A DNA stretch of 64,000 nt, from contig OX637637.1 of NCBI GenBank assembly GCA_951802195.1, positions 579,766-643,765 of the forward strand, given 5' to 3'. The notes below the pieces were generated by a model. That model saw nothing but the letters and a program-made list of their open reading frames with translations, searched no databases and had not been told where the DNA came from. Positions 11,963 through 24,379 of the stretch are shown in pieces; positions within the stretch are counted from its first letter, which is position 1; the number at the start of each line of letters is the position of its first letter. This stretch comes from Tausonia pullulans (taxonomy: Eukaryota > Basidiomycota > Tremellomycetes > Cystofilobasidiales > Mrakiaceae). Made by a program: the position numbers and the translations under genes.

Positions 11963-12153
11963 GTCTGAGTTGATGTGTGATTGAGCTTACTTACCTGCCC
12001 TTGTTAGTTGATAGTGAATGCGTGCTTCCGAGGTCTATCCTTGTATTTATCTCTCTCTCGCGTGAACATGATTAGTAGCATTAGCATCAAGAGAAAACAA
12101 AACACACCGACTCCCTGAACGGTCCCCCCTCCACTTGGTTATCGACAACCCCC

Positions 12154-13675
12154 TCAAGGCCCAGAGACCTTGCCGATGATGTTGTACCGCTTCTCAAAGA
12201 ACGAGTACCACTGGTTGAGCGTCTGGAGCGACTTCTCGTCGAGGGACGAGTAGTCGGGGATGGCGTCCTGGGAGGAAAGAGACCGGAGTCAGTCAACGAA
12301 GACCAGAAGAGAGATAAAGAGGGAGCGGAGCGCGCTCTCGCGTGGGCTCTCCCCTCCGCCAAGCTCAACCGACGCGTGATGAGGACGCTGACCAACAGCC
12401 CGAGGGCGCGAAGGCGGCGGCGGGTCGGCTGGCTCCCAATGGGGCTTCCCTCGTTCTCCTTCCCCCCAACGATCTCATTCTCGCCCTCCGTGCAAGAGAG
12501 CTCCCCGACAGAACAGCGCGCAGAAGGGAGAGATAGCCAACGCACCTCGGGCTTGAGGCTCGAGAGGCCGAGCCCCTTGGAACCATCCTTGCCGGCAAAG
12601 ACGTTGTAGCTCTTTCCCGGGCCGTACATCTCGGCCTTGGGCGTGACATCAAAGACGGTGCCTGGTAGAGGGCGAGGCGGGGTTAGCGCCGGGGATGGCG
12701 AGCAAGCGAGGGCAGCGAGGCGAGCGACCCACCCTTGATGCCGATGTAGATCTTCTGGCCCTCGGGCACGCCGTTGTACTTGGCGAGTTCAGTGAGCGTG
12801 ATGGGCGTGTCGAGCGGAGGGTTGAGGTTCGTGGCAGGGGCAGACATCATGCTGGTGGATTGCTGGGTGATAGATAGCGCAAGAGGCGGAGAAGGTGGAG
12901 GTTAGAGGGAAGGAAAGGTCGGGGCGAGCCAACGAGGGCAGGCGTGTCCCCAAGCGGCGACCCCAAGCCAAGCACCCGGACCACAGCGGCGACTCACAGC
13001 GATGGTGGGCTTCTCAGCCGTGGCCGTCGTGGTGGCGCTGCTGCTGGCCTCCTCGATGGCGAGCTGCTCCTCGGCGCCCGTGAGCTGCTTCGACCGGAGG
13101 TGATCCGCGAGCGCGCGGTTGTAGTCGACCCACGCCTGCGTTCCGGGGCGGGGCACGATGCGGCGGGGTCTCGGCGGGAGATAGTTGCCGTCGGCGTCCT
13201 TGGGAGCGTCCCTCATGTACATGGCCCATAGGAAGACGAGCGGGAGGAGCATCGGGACGGCAACCTTGCCAGCGAGGAGGCTGTAGGGAAGGGGGAGCAT
13301 GGGTCAGCCCACGTGGTGCGAGGACGCGCGCTGGCGGTGATAAGGCGCAATGTTCGATGGCCGACCGAGGAAAGGAGGGGGAGGAGACCCACCAGGCATT
13401 GAGCGGGTTGTCAGAGTAGTCGATCCAAAACTGATTCCAGAGCTGGAAGAGGAGGAAAGGTGGCAATGTCAGATCATGTAAGAGGAGACAACGACGGCGC
13501 TGTCCGGCGACAGCTTCGAGCGACGACTCACGTCAACGAAGAATTGGCATCGGTCCTGGAACGCCCAGAGCGTCCGATAATATATCCGGCTGGAGGGAAG
13601 TCAGCACCGGACGGCCGAGAGAACGGCAGGAGAGCCAACGCACTCGATGAGCGAGGGACGGAAGGAGGAAGACAT
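12154..13675 (-). CDS. DAP1: Dap1/PGRMC-type haem-binding protein (cytochrome b5-like MAPR domain)
   Basis: MAPR proteins bind haem and support ER cytochrome P450s, including sterol 14-demethylase, in fungi. Reading leftwards, the start MSSSFRPSLI is at 13675. Short exons follow, and a hydrophobic segment (GKVAVPMLLPLVFLWAMYM, about 13280-13215) forms the membrane anchor. A linker of about 90 residues leads to the b5-like domain (ITLTELAKYNGVPEGQKIYI, IKGTVFDVTPKAEMYGPGKS, YNVFAGKDGSKGLGLSSL). The protein ends at the TGA at 12154 after EKRYNIIGKVSGP. The linker exon joins the haem domain exon in phase at about 12860 (PTIA to QSTSMMSAP), which argues for one gene rather than two. The N-terminal region is longer than in yeast Dap1. 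Convergent with the dehydrogenase, 191 bp apart. Confidence 0.85.
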
Positions 13676-14842
13676 GGTACGATCTGGAAGGGCGGTTAGC
13701 TGTCGCGGTTGGGGAGGAGACAGGCATGGGCCAGCCGCCACGGGCCACGCTGCCCCCCTCGGACCCCACAGCTGCTCCACGTTGGCACACACCCAACATC
13801 CACACATGCCCTCAGAGATCAAAAGCACGCGATAGGGCCCGCACAAATCATATGTTTCTCGGGCCATCTCGAACGGGAGAGAAGGAATCGGAGTGGGCGC
13901 TAACCACGACTACTGTGCGCACGGTGTTCAACCTCTACTGCTCGTCTGGCCACCATCGCTGCTTGCTGGCCACATTAGCTTTATGCCAATTCTCCAACAC
14001 TCCGACAGAAGCATAGGCGAGAGAGGGCAAAACGACGCAAGACGTGATCGACCTTGACGACGCACACGCGACTGATTTTGCCGGGCAGGTGGCACTGACG
14101 CGCGGAGAGCTTGAACACCTGTGATCTGTCACCTTCTCTGGATCTCGGAAACCTCTTGAGAGTGATCAGTGGGAGCATACCGGAAGACATAGTTGCATGT
14201 CAGCCACAGCACGAGAGGGGCGACTGTCAAGCAGCAGCTCTCTGACTTTCGTCACCCGTGCGCACCACCGGCCTCATCTGACATGCTGTCCTCCTGCTGC
14301 GCAACCGAGAACGTCATGGACAACACTGAATCCAACATATTCAGCTATTGGCAAGGACCTCATAACGATGGGGCATGTTGATGGGTGGCACTTTAAACGG
14401 CCGTCCAGAACTGCCATGCCTGGGAGCTTCGGGGAAAGAGGAGAGGCTACAAGAGCCCTATCTCGATGACACTCATCAGGTCTGATGCCACCCTCCCGAC
14501 CACTCCACCTCGGATACCCAGCTCCTCGACCTCATCGAACGCTCCAAAGCCTTCAGCGAGACTCCCTCCTCCCCAGCTGGGTGCGTTCAGTCAACGGTAA
14601 CGAGAAGCCTAGGATGCCGTCCCCGTAGACAAGCGTGATCCTCCTAGAGGTCTAGCTCTTACGGTCGGTGGGGGGTGGGGGTAGCTGCTGACTTGGGAGG
14701 TGACCCCTCGGGGGTCCACAGCTAGGCAGACGCGACAGATCTCTTTCGCTTACTTTCCGTGTCTGGGAAGGTCGGGGAGTCGACCATCGACCACACCGCC
14801 CTTGTCTGAAGATATTGCCTCTCAAATCTTGCAGAATTTGAC
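13676..14842. other. Intergenic, 1.2 kb
   Basis: Divergent promoter region between Dap1 and the Nudix gene. A short coding-like stretch on the plus strand near 14490-14580 (TQLLDLIERSKAFSE) precedes a GTGCGT donor-like site. It cannot be tied to either gene. Nothing else recognised. Confidence 0.4.
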
Positions 14843-15778
14843 ATGGCTCAGATTTCTACTCCTCCGTACCCCTTCGACGCTCTCGCCTCGAGTTGCCCAA
14901 CCCTCTCCAGCTCACTCCTCCTTCCTGGGTCGCCCTGGACGCCCATTCCTGCCTTCAAGGTCTACACGCTCATTTTCGTCCTCCCCAAACCTACACACGA
15001 AGGAGAGCAGCAGAAGGTTAGTCCTCTTGCGTAGCATTGACCTTTGGTCTGATAGCTTGAGCCTACCTCGTTAGTCTACTGATGTGCGCGACGCGTGTAA
15101 GTAGATCCTCCTTGGGCTGAAGCAGCGCGGAGCGTTCACTGGAATGTCAGTCCCTCGCTTATCGTTCTCAACCACTGACCTGGATCACATTCGAGTACTG
15201 ATCCTTTGTACTTGGTATCTCGCAGCTGGAATGGGTTCGGAGGAAAGGTCGAAGCAACAGACACCTCAATCCTCGACTCTGCCATCCGTGAATTGGAGGA
15301 GGAAGCTGGAATCACCGCTACCGACATGACCTACCGCGGACGAGTGGTCTTTGGCGGAGGCGAAGGGGAGGTTAGCATTGATATGAGGTTGTACAGCTGT
15401 TCAGAATGGACAGGGGAGATTTCAGAGTGAGTTCTCGCCTCTTGTCCTTCTTTGACCAACGCTGAGGTCAAGCATTTGCGTGTCAGATCGGAAGAGATGG
15501 GTGTTCCTCAATGGCATTCGACCGTCTTCTTCTCCCCTACCACTACAAACTCCGACACATCACTACCCCCAACTCTCCCCTTCCTTCCAAAGGCGATGCA
15601 TGCCGACGCCTTCCTCTATCTCCCCTTCATCTTCTCGGGCCACTCCATCCTCGCCCGATTCGACTATTCGACACTTCGAGAGGAGACTGAGACTGGGACA
15701 TTGCTGGGATGGTGGATCGGGAAACTGGGGCAAGACTTGGAGAGCGGGGATAAGAGTGTGTGGCCTCCTCTGTCGTGA
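14843..15778 (+). CDS. Nudix hydrolase, MTH1-like (8-oxo-dGTP diphosphatase type)
   Basis: Probably hydrolyses oxidised purine nucleotides so that they are not incorporated into DNA. Four exons (14843-15016, 15105-15145, 15226-15426 and 15487-15778) give 235 aa in continuous phase. The core reads ILLGLKQRGAFTG, then WNGFGGKVEA and RELEEEAGI, matching the MTH1 arrangement of substrate loop and Nudix box. Downstream SEEMGVPQWHS and the Phe/Trp-rich end also fit MTH1. The Nudix box is unusual: counting from the Gly before KVE to the Arg of RELEEE gives one residue more than the GX5EX7RE pattern, and the first Glu is replaced by Asp/Thr. The later EExxxE metal ligands are present. About 50 extra N-terminal residues precede the fold, and an acidic inserted loop follows exon 3. 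Confidence 0.85.
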
Positions 15779-17577
15779 GGCATCCTTCTTTCTCGGGTTT
15801 GTAGCTCGGAGCTAGACGGGATTTTTCTTCTTCTTTCTATCAGAGGCTCTCTCTGGGTTTTGTGCAGAACAGGAAAGGAAATCGAGTTGTCATGTATTCT
15901 ATCAACAGATCCTCGCCTCCTAATCAATGCAAATGAGATCTATGCCTTGCTGGGTCGTTGTTGGTCCTTATGGTGGAAATCGCCGCGAGGGTGACGAACA
16001 GGAAAATCGGGAGATAGGGAGGAACAAAGCGGATGTTTCCAGGGAAAGACATATGTAAGTGTGACGGGTTTGGAGGAAGAAGGTTCTATGGTAGGCCAAA
16101 ACCCTCTGGATGCGTCGAAGTGGCGATTGACGGAGCCCTGTTCTAGTTATCCACCTGCCTCTCAGACTGAAAGTCTCCCCTCAAAGTCCACTTGAAGATG
16201 GAGATTCATTAGAAGCAGCAGGAGTTATCTGCAACGAGGGGCAGAGGGGCAGGGGTTTGGGGTATTCGAAGTGGTAAATGCCGGGGGTGGCAAGGTCACA
16301 TATGGATGTTTATGGATGCTTGACCCAATCAAGCCCAAACAGTAATTCATCAGTGCAAAGATCCCACGAGGGTTTCTTGGCAAAGCCCCTTACAGGATGT
16401 GATAATGAGGCAAGACAGGCACATGCAGCAAAGGAGGGTTCGCAAACCACCCAGTTTCAAAGTTATTTTCCTTTTCCTCTGAAGGGGGGAAGGGTGGGAC
16501 GCCGATGTCAGGGGCCGTTCGGCCGCCATGGCCAGCCCTATCAAGGTTCTCTTCGGCGACGACCGCTTCCTCGGCTCTGGAGCGGATCTGAGCGACTGAG
16601 CGCCAAGGGCCGAGGTGACTGCTCTCCGTCGGATCTTAGGGATTGGCTTCGCCGAATGCAGCAGCGTCGAGGCTCAGCACCATTCTCTCTCGTCGCTCTC
16701 GAGGCTCGCTTCTCCTCTCTTACGCCCATGGAGCCCTGGGTACCTGCACCGAGTGTGTTTCGGGCGGGCGCTCGCTTCTTCGTCGTTGTCAGGTGTGCCA
16801 CTGCCGAGTGCAGTGGGTGCAGCGCTAGGCGCCCACGTGGGAGGCGATCTCGCCGTCTGGCTCAAGGCGGACGTGGCGGCGAGGTATCGGGCTGGGATGA
16901 GCGTAGCGAGCAGGTAGGTTGGGGCGGAGCATATGGGCGAAGGGCAAGATAGCTTGGACGGAGGCAAAGGGCTTCGTTCTGCGTTCATCGACTCGTGGAC
17001 ACGAGCAGTCAGATCCAGCGTGGGTCGCTATCTGGGATGGGCGCATGTGGCGTGATGCTGCCGGGGTTCCCGCTCTTACGCAGTTGTTACTTAATGGAGG
17101 ACAGGGACAGGAAAATGTAGCTCGCTTACTCTTTCGTCCCGTCTGCTCGTTTTGATCCATGGCGTCCCACTCTCGCGACGTGTGGCGCGCGCCTTTCAGC
17201 CATCAAAAGGGGTGGGGATGGACTAGTGCGCCATCCCTCAAGTATTTGAGCAGCGTCCGTTCTTCCTGAGGGGTCTGCCTTGGGCCTGCCGCTCCACCCT
17301 CGGGCTCGCCGGAGGAGCTGGCTGCTCGCTCGCGCGATTGTGATCGCGCGGGTGAGTGATGACCACATGCCGAGACCCGCCGCAGGGACGATGTCGTGCG
17401 CGGGGCGAAAAAGAGTGCGACTTGCGTGATGAAGGCGTGCGAGGCCGACGACGACAGCGGCCGCATGGACCTTGTTGTCGTCTGCCGGACAGAGCCTCTG
17501 GGTCTGCGTGGGTCGTCGGCGCCCGCTTGGCGCGGCTGCCGGGCAGACCTGGCTCTCATCCACCACCAACGATCCCT
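15779..17577. other. Intergenic, 1.8 kb, with an unassigned coding-like stretch
   Basis: From about 16615 to 16913 the plus strand stays open and reads DLAVWLKADVAARYRAGMSV before an AG|GTAGGT donor-like site at 16913. I could not find a matching downstream exon, and the opposite strand is also open, so this may be a GC-driven open frame or a gene relic. The rest (15779-16600 and 17160-17577) shows nothing recognisable. The last part should contain the MET30 promoter. Confidence 0.35.
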
Positions 17578-20500
17578 ATGTCGCGACCACCCACGCCGTC
17601 CCAGGCGTCCGTCGGCGCCTACTCCATGCACCATCAGCCCCAGCCCTCGCCAGCCCACTCAAACGCATCGACGATGAGCCAGAGCCAGAGCCAGTCGGCA
17701 GGGCCCGGCCTGCTCGCCTCTCTCCGCGACTCAGTCTGCGAGCGGCCCCCCGCCAACGCCGACCGGGCGCAGAACTCGCCAGACTTTGGACTCTTCCGAG
17801 CGGGCAAGAAGCTTTGCATCAGGTGCGTATGTGCCTGGCGACATGTGCGAGAGAGGCCGGCCGAGCCTGAGCCTCCCCTCGCCCCACGCGACCACCGCCG
17901 CCATATCGCGTGCCCTCCTCCGTCGTCGAACGCCAAGCTGAAGCAGCTGGTGCATCCTCCTTCCTACCTCAGGCACGAGAAGATGGCCGACAGCGACGTC
18001 TCGCTCCAGCTTCAAGAGGTCAGTCCTGTCTTTTATTGACGGCAGTGTGTGTGTGTTTGTGTGTGTGTGTGTGTACGTGCGTGCGTGCGTGCGTGCGTAC
18101 CTCCGTGCTAGGAGGACCAGCTGTTTGGTGGGCGCCGCTAGGCGTATCCCTGTTGTTTGGTTCGGGCCAGAGACCGCCTCCCTTGCCCACAAGAGGCGGC
18201 TGGGGTCGTCCTGTCTTGCTTGGTCTTGGGTTGGATGCCTCTGCTGCAGCAGCCCGAAGGGCGACTTCTCGGACGGTCGACGGTTGTCATCCCCTCTCTG
18301 AGCGGTTGTTTGCGGGCTTGGCCGATCCCCATTGCTTTGCTGTCTCTTCTCCGGCTGGGTGTTTCCTCGTCTTGCTTCGTCCTGACAGTTCTCCTTGCCC
18401 TCCAGTCGCTCGATGCCCTCCCTCTCGCAGACCGACAGGCTATCAACGCCGTCTGGTCCACCTTCTCCAGCTCCACTCACCCTCGGCGAGAGATCATCCT
18501 CAAGGGCCTCCTCACCATGTGCTGCTTTTCCCAGGTGGGTCCCTATTAGTCTGCTCTCCGTTCTCTCCTTCTCCCACCCGATCCCTGCTGACCCCCTTCT
18601 TACTCCTACAGCTCTCGCTCCTCTCCACTCAGGTCCATCACCTCATCCGCCTCGACCCGTTCGCGCTCTTCCCGCGCGAGGTCTCGCTCAAGGTCCTCTC
18701 CTACCTTGACGCCTTCTCTCTCGGTCGTGCCGTTCAAGTCTCGAGGCACTGGAAGGGTCTCGCCGACGACGACCTTCTCTGGCGGGGGATGTGCGCTCAG
18801 CACATTGAGCGCAAGTGCACCAAGTGTGCGTGTTCTTGCTTGTTTTTCGGTGGGTGGGCGGGGCGATTGCTGACCTGCCCTGCTACCTTCTCTGTCCTCC
18901 TCCAGGTGGCTGGGGCCTGCCCCTCCTCGAGCGACGCCGTCTCCGGCTCGAGATCAACAGCCATTACGAGTCGGCTCCGCTCTCGCCGACGATCGACCAC
19001 CACTTTCACCAGCACCACTACTCACACTCACCCGCCCCGCACGGCGTTATCGACATTCCCTCCCTGCCGCCTGTTGCCACTTCCTCCTCCTCTACCTCCC
19101 CCTTCACGGGCTCTCACACGCCCCTTGCCATTACCAACGATTCTTCTGCCTCCTCCTCTGGACCGAGTTCACCCAGCCGGCGGTCCCACCGCAGCAAGCG
19201 GCGCTCGCCGCCTTCAGACGACGACGATTTGGACGAGAACCTCACCTCAATTCACCGCAGGCGTCTGACGAATACCCGGCACACCAAGCGATTCTCTCCC
19301 TCGCTGTCTCCCTCGGTCTCCCCGCCGCCGTCTGCTCGGCGAGGACCCTCGCCCCCGCTGCCGACCATGGTCTCGCAACGGCCGTCGGCGCCCTGTCGGA
19401 CGCTCACCAGGCCGTGGAAGGAGGTGTACACCGAGCGGCTCACCATCGAGCGCAACTGGCGCAAGGGCCGGTACTCGGTCCGCGCTCTCCGGGGCCACAC
19501 CGATGGCGTCATGTGCCTGCAGGTCCTCGAGGGCGAGCGCTTCAGCGGTCCGTCGTGCAGCAATGGCAAGGGCAAGACTAGCAATGGTAAGGGCAAGGCT
19601 AGTGGTGAGGGTGTCCTTATCACTGGCAGCTACGATCGCACCGCTCGTGTCTGGGACCTGGAGACTGGCGAGGAGCTCATGGTGGGTGGACACTCGAGAG
19701 CCCGCTCGTCCTCTCCGACTTGACTGACTGAGACCCCTTCTCGTCCCGCCCTGACAGGTCTTGCGCGGCCACGCCCGCGGCATCCGCGCTCTCCAGTTCG
19801 ACTCGGCCATCCTCATCACCGGCTCCATGGATCACACGGTCAAAATCTGGAACTGGCGGACGGGCACCTGCGTGCGTGGCTCTTACTTGTTGTTTGTCGT
19901 CGACGGCACCCTCGCTGACCTTTTCTTCCGCAACAGATCAAGACTCTCGCCGGGCACACGGACGGGGTTGTCAGCCTTAACTACGACAAGAATATCCTTG
20001 CGACCGGCAGCGCCGACTCGACGATCAAGGTCTGGAATTTCCGGACCGCCGACTGCTTCACGCTCCGGGGTCACCGCGATTGGGTCAACTCGGTCGTCAT
20101 CTGGGATGGCACAACCAACCCGCCCGACCTCGAGCTCCCGTCATCGGTCTCGGCGGATCCGAACGTCGTCGCTCCCGAGATCGACGCCGGCAAGATGCTC
20201 TTCTCCGGCTCAGATGATGGCACGATTCGGCTCTGGGACTTGAACACGCGCGAGTGCGTCAAGATCTTCGAGGGCCACGTTGGGCAGGTTCAGAGCATGC
20301 GGGTAGTCATCGTCGATCGTGAAAAGGACGACGATGACGACAACGAGCAGCGTCTCCGCCACAGGAAGGCCGACGACGTCGATATGACCTCAACCTACCA
20401 GCCAAACGCGCTTGGCGTGCGGGCCTCACATCCGCACCACCTGCTCCCGATGGCCTCGGACCTCTCGATTCACAACCGGGACGACCCGGCGCACCCGGCG

Positions 20501-21011
20501 CCTCACTCTCAGGGAAGCAGCTACTCGTCGACGACATCCTCCCACGGTTCCTTTGGCGGCCGCCAACAGGCGACTTCGCCGCCGCCGCGGGACGAAAAGC
20601 AAGCGATTCTCGTTTCGGCCTCACTTGACAACACCATCAAAATCTGGGACGTTGAGACGGGGAAGTCAAAGCGAACCCTGTTTGGCCACATCGAGGGCAT
20701 CTGGGGAGTTGACGTCGACCCGCTCCGGGTTGTTTCTTCCTCACACGACCGGACTATTAAAGGTTGGTCCTCCTCTCCCTCTCTCTCTTTTTATACCTTC
20801 TCTTTCTTTCAAGCTGACCTTTTGGTCTCTTCTCTACCAAGTCTGGGAGCGTGAGGACGGCCGCTGCTCGCAGACGCTTGTCGGTCACCGGGGCGCTGTC
20901 ACCTGCCTTCAGCTCACCGATACCCGCATCCTCAGCGGCTCAGACGACGGCGAGGTTCGCATCTGGAACTTTGGTCCTCAGCCGGTGGCGCCTCCGGCTC
21001 CGGTGGTCTGA
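17578..21011 (+). CDS. MET30: F-box/WD40 protein, Met30/SconB/Pof1 family
   Basis: Substrate receptor of an SCF ubiquitin ligase; in fungi this family restrains sulfur-assimilation transcription factors and responds to cadmium. A Ser/Gln-rich N-terminus is followed by the conserved family block ([20 protein letters not shown]), spliced across an intron at 17822. The F-box lies at about 18650-18800 ([20 protein letters not shown]). WD repeats begin at about 19480 with [14 protein letters not shown] and run through [91 protein letters not shown] and [13 protein letters not shown]. Long Ser/Pro/His-rich inserts separate the F-box from WD1 (about 19000-19400) and the fifth from the sixth blade (about 20300-20590). 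At least six introns. The first ATG in this frame was taken as start. Confidence 0.93.
18041..18105 (+). repeat. GT / GTGC microsatellite in a MET30 intron
   Basis: Alternating purine-pyrimidine run (TGTGTG... then GTGCGTGCGTGC...) inside the intron that follows the [13 protein letters not shown] exon. No coding content. Confidence 0.8.
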
Positions 21012-21200
21012 GTTTTCTCTCTTTTTCTCTCTTTGCTTTCGCTATGTCCCTTCCATCGGTCGTCGCTTTATCGCGACTCTTTTGTATACGTTTCATCCTC
21101 CATCCTCACGGTCTTGCGCGTTTGTTTTTCTACCATCCCCCTCTACGAAATTTATGCCTCCTCATTTCTCAGAGCAAGGACCATGTACATCATCCTGTCT

Positions 21201-23401
21201 CTACATCGTGTCGTCCTCCTCGGTCACCGTCGCGGAGACCTCCTCCTCCTCCTCACCGGGCCGCTTGTTGACGAGGTGAGCGAGAACGACACCGTTCCGG
21301 ACGCCCTCCTTGAGCGTCATCCATCGACCGAGCCTCGGCTCCTGGCTGACGGCGCCGACGACGAGCAGCGTCGTCGCCTCCCTGGCCGTCGCCGCCTTCA
21401 CCTGTTTGACGTCCTCGTCGTCGGCCGGCGTCCTCGAGGCACGCCAGTGGGTGAAGTCGACCTGCGAGGCTGGCGGGGCGATGATCTCAAGCGAGTTGAC
21501 GAATCCTTTGGCCGGGATCGTGAATAGCAGCGAGAACGACTTGAGCGTCGGGGCGATCGACCAGACGCGGATCGAGCCATCCCACGAGCCCGAGACGAAG
21601 GTGTCGCCGTAAGGGAGGCAGGCGAGCGAGGTGATCCACCGGGCGGTCCCGATAACGCCCTCCGACTCGGAGACGTGCTCGTTCACGCCGTGGGCGAGAT
21701 GTTCCATGAAGACGGGCTTCTTCTTGGTGATGTTCCAGAGGGCGATTGCGCTGAGCAACAAACAAAAAAAAGTAGAGGAGAGGGGCAACACATCGTCAGC
21801 GTCTTTGAGGAGGCTGGAGAGAGCTAAACGGCCACCCACCCGCTGTCTCCTCCGCTGAGGAAGTTCTGTTCGTCAATCATGGCAACACAGTCGATCGAGC
21901 CCTCCTTGTACGCCGGCTTGCCCTTGGCCGCCCGCTTCTTGCGACGCTCAATCTTGGAGGGCCCCTCTCCTGCCTTAGGGGTCTCCTTGATGAGCCGCTC
22001 GCGCTCCTCCTCAATGTCCTCATCCTCCTCCCAGAGACCCTTGGTCACTCCTCCACCACGGAAGACGAGCTGGGACTCTTCGGCGATCTTCCAGAATCGG
22101 ACCGTCCGGTCGCGCGACCCAGCCGAGACGAGGTTCTCTGCCCGAAGCGTCGAGAGCGCCGGCGATGCGTCCTGGTGGCCGAAGAGGGTCTCGAGGTGGG
22201 AGAGCGTCGAGAGGGAGAAGACGGAGATCGTCCGGTCGAGGGAGGTCGTGTAAAGGGTGAGCGTTGGTGCGCGGAAGACGAGGGCCTGGAAGCGACAGGG
22301 TCAGGGATTGGCGTCCAACTTCTCTCCACGACGAACAGAGAAGTCAAGTCGGAGAGTCAGACTCACAGTGACTGCATCACGGTGTCCTCGCAGACCCCGG
22401 ACAAACTTGCCGCCGTCACCCGAGACGTCCCAGCAGCCGACGATCCCGTCCCGGCCGGCCGAGGCGAGCCACTGGCCGTCCTCACTAATAGCGAGGTCGA
22501 GAACCTGGTCCGAGTGACCCTCAAGCTCGCCACCCTGGGCGTAGTGGTCCCGGGCCTTCTCTTTGCCCTTACCCTTGCGGGCGCGAGGGAAATGCGCGAG
22601 GAGGGCGCCCGTTTGGATGTCGTATTTGGAGATAGCTCCAGACTTGGATGAGACATAAAGATGCGGCGTCGAGCTCGAGGCTCGGGCCGACGTCGGAGGA
22701 AGGGTAGAGATGGGGAGGAAGACAGTCTTCGGGTGCCGAGAGAGCTTGGTCGAGGGGAAGAGGTGGATCTTGGGCGAGTGCGAAAGGACGTCGTCCTGGA
22801 GGCGCGACGCCATGATCTCGCGGTCGATCTCGGCCGCGTCGTACGTTCCATCGTCTGAAAGAGCATAGAGAGAGACATATTCGCATGTCAGTGACTGGGG
22901 ACGAGTCTGTTGTGCTATTGAGAGAGAGCGGGAGGGAGCAAGGGGTGCAACGCGACGTGCTACGACGCGCACGAATGTCCCTCGCCCTCGTCCTGCTCGC
23001 CCACATAACCCCCCAGCTGCCAAGGTCTCACCTTGCTCCTTTTCAAGACCCTCGAGGTACTCTCGCGCCATTCGGAGCCGCTTCTCGGCGCCTGTCTCCC
23101 GGACCTCGCGCAACCGCTCCTCCTCGTCGCTCTCGCCGCCGCGCGTGTCGCGACGGAGCTCCATGTCGTCGACACCGCCGTCGCTCTCGCCGTCGTTCGA
23201 AAGCTCCTCATCCCGACGGCTCTTTTTGGTTCCTTTGCTTGCTGAGGGAGGCACTCCAGCGCCATTGCGGGAGGACGAAGTCGACGCGCCGCCAGCAGCA
23301 GGTTTGCGGCTCGCTCCGCCGGTACGCGAGCCGCCCGAGGGTGCGCCCGGTCGCTTGCGCTTGTTAGCCGAGGGCTTGGAGAAAAATGAGTCGCCAGCCA
23401 T
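21201..23401 (-). CDS. RRP9: U3 snoRNP protein Rrp9 (U3-55K) homologue
   Basis: WD40 component of the U3 small nucleolar ribonucleoprotein needed for early 18S rRNA processing in the nucleolus. It starts MAGDSFFSKPSANKRKRPG with a basic, Ser/Gly-rich nuclear N-terminus and an acidic stretch (ESDEEERLREVRETGAEKRL, EYLEGLEKEQGE). The family hallmark EIDREIMASRLQDDVL follows. WD repeats include HSDQVLDLAISEDGQWLASA, GRDGIVGCWDVSG, GLRGHRDAVT, SAGSRDRTVRFWKI, FLSGGDSG, ALWNITKKKPVF and SGSWDGSIRVWSI. The C-terminus is acidic (PGEEEEEVSATVTEEDDTM). Several short introns interrupt it. It is convergent with MET30, with only about 190 bp between stop codons. Confidence 0.93.
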
Positions 23402-24379
23402 GGTGGAGGGTGTGTGGTCGGGCGAGACAAGAGGGAAGTGAAGGGTGGTCGAGGTTGGAAGGGGGTCCGTCGGTCGGAAATTTCGAGAGGCGCCGCCAGT
23501 GCGCGTCGTCGGGAAGCACTGACCCTGCGGTCGCGTCTCTCTTCTTGATCGACTGAGTACCAATGTCGAAAGAGCACATCGCGCATCTCTGGATAATCAT
23601 AGTCGCTCGAGCGAGATGGTGGCCCCCGTTGGCGAACGGGTAGGATAGGGCGCGCGCGCCCGTGACCGCCGTTCGGGTGCGTGGCTGGTAATCTCGCCTG
23701 CCTCTCTTCCTCCGCGATGATGATGCTCTCGTCCTCGGATGAGGAGAGAGACGCTGAGAAGGATATCCAGCGAGCTCGCTCGAAGAACAAGGGGCGGGTG
23801 CGCGCTTTCGAGTGGAAGAGACGAAGACCTCTTGCTTTCTTCTTGGTCTTCAACGGCCACCTCCGCTGCTTCATCCAATTCAAAGCCTGCTGGTCTCTCC
23901 TCGCTGGCTCGCTCGCACTCCGGCGCTCTTCGCACGGCTGTCGACATCTCAACTGCGTCTTGCGAGCAAATTCCCCCAAGCGCATCTCTCGTAGATGGTC
24001 TATGGACTTCATCAGTTCAGGGCGTCAACTCACTCACTAGCCGGTCCATCTCGGCTCGCTTAGTCTCAGTAAGGTCTACTTGGCCGCTCTGTCGCTGCTG
24101 TCTGGCAGTCCCCACCGATCTCCGACGTTCAACCTCACACAGACGATCACGCCCGGCCAGGCGCTGCTTGTGATGACCTGTCGTCTTGGCCTCAAATAGA
24201 CCGAGGAGCAGGTCGAGACGACCCGCGAGACGGCCAAGGCCAACTTTCGTGAGTACTCGATCTCGTGGGGCTCATCGTACGCGAGATTACGAAAAATGCA
24301 AGGCGGAGCGGCTACAGCTACAGGCAGGTATATGGTTGCGAATTCTTATTGTATGAGTATCTGCATGAGTAGTGGCTCA
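23402..24379. other. Upstream region of RRP9 with unresolved coding-like fragments
   Basis: On the plus strand an ATG cluster near 23715 begins SSSDEERDAEKDIQRARSKN before a GTGCGC donor-like site. Ser-rich open sequence continues to about 24170, broken by a plausible short intron at about 24070-24107. This could be a small divergent gene, but no domain is recognisable and both strands are open. Low confidence. Confidence 0.3.
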
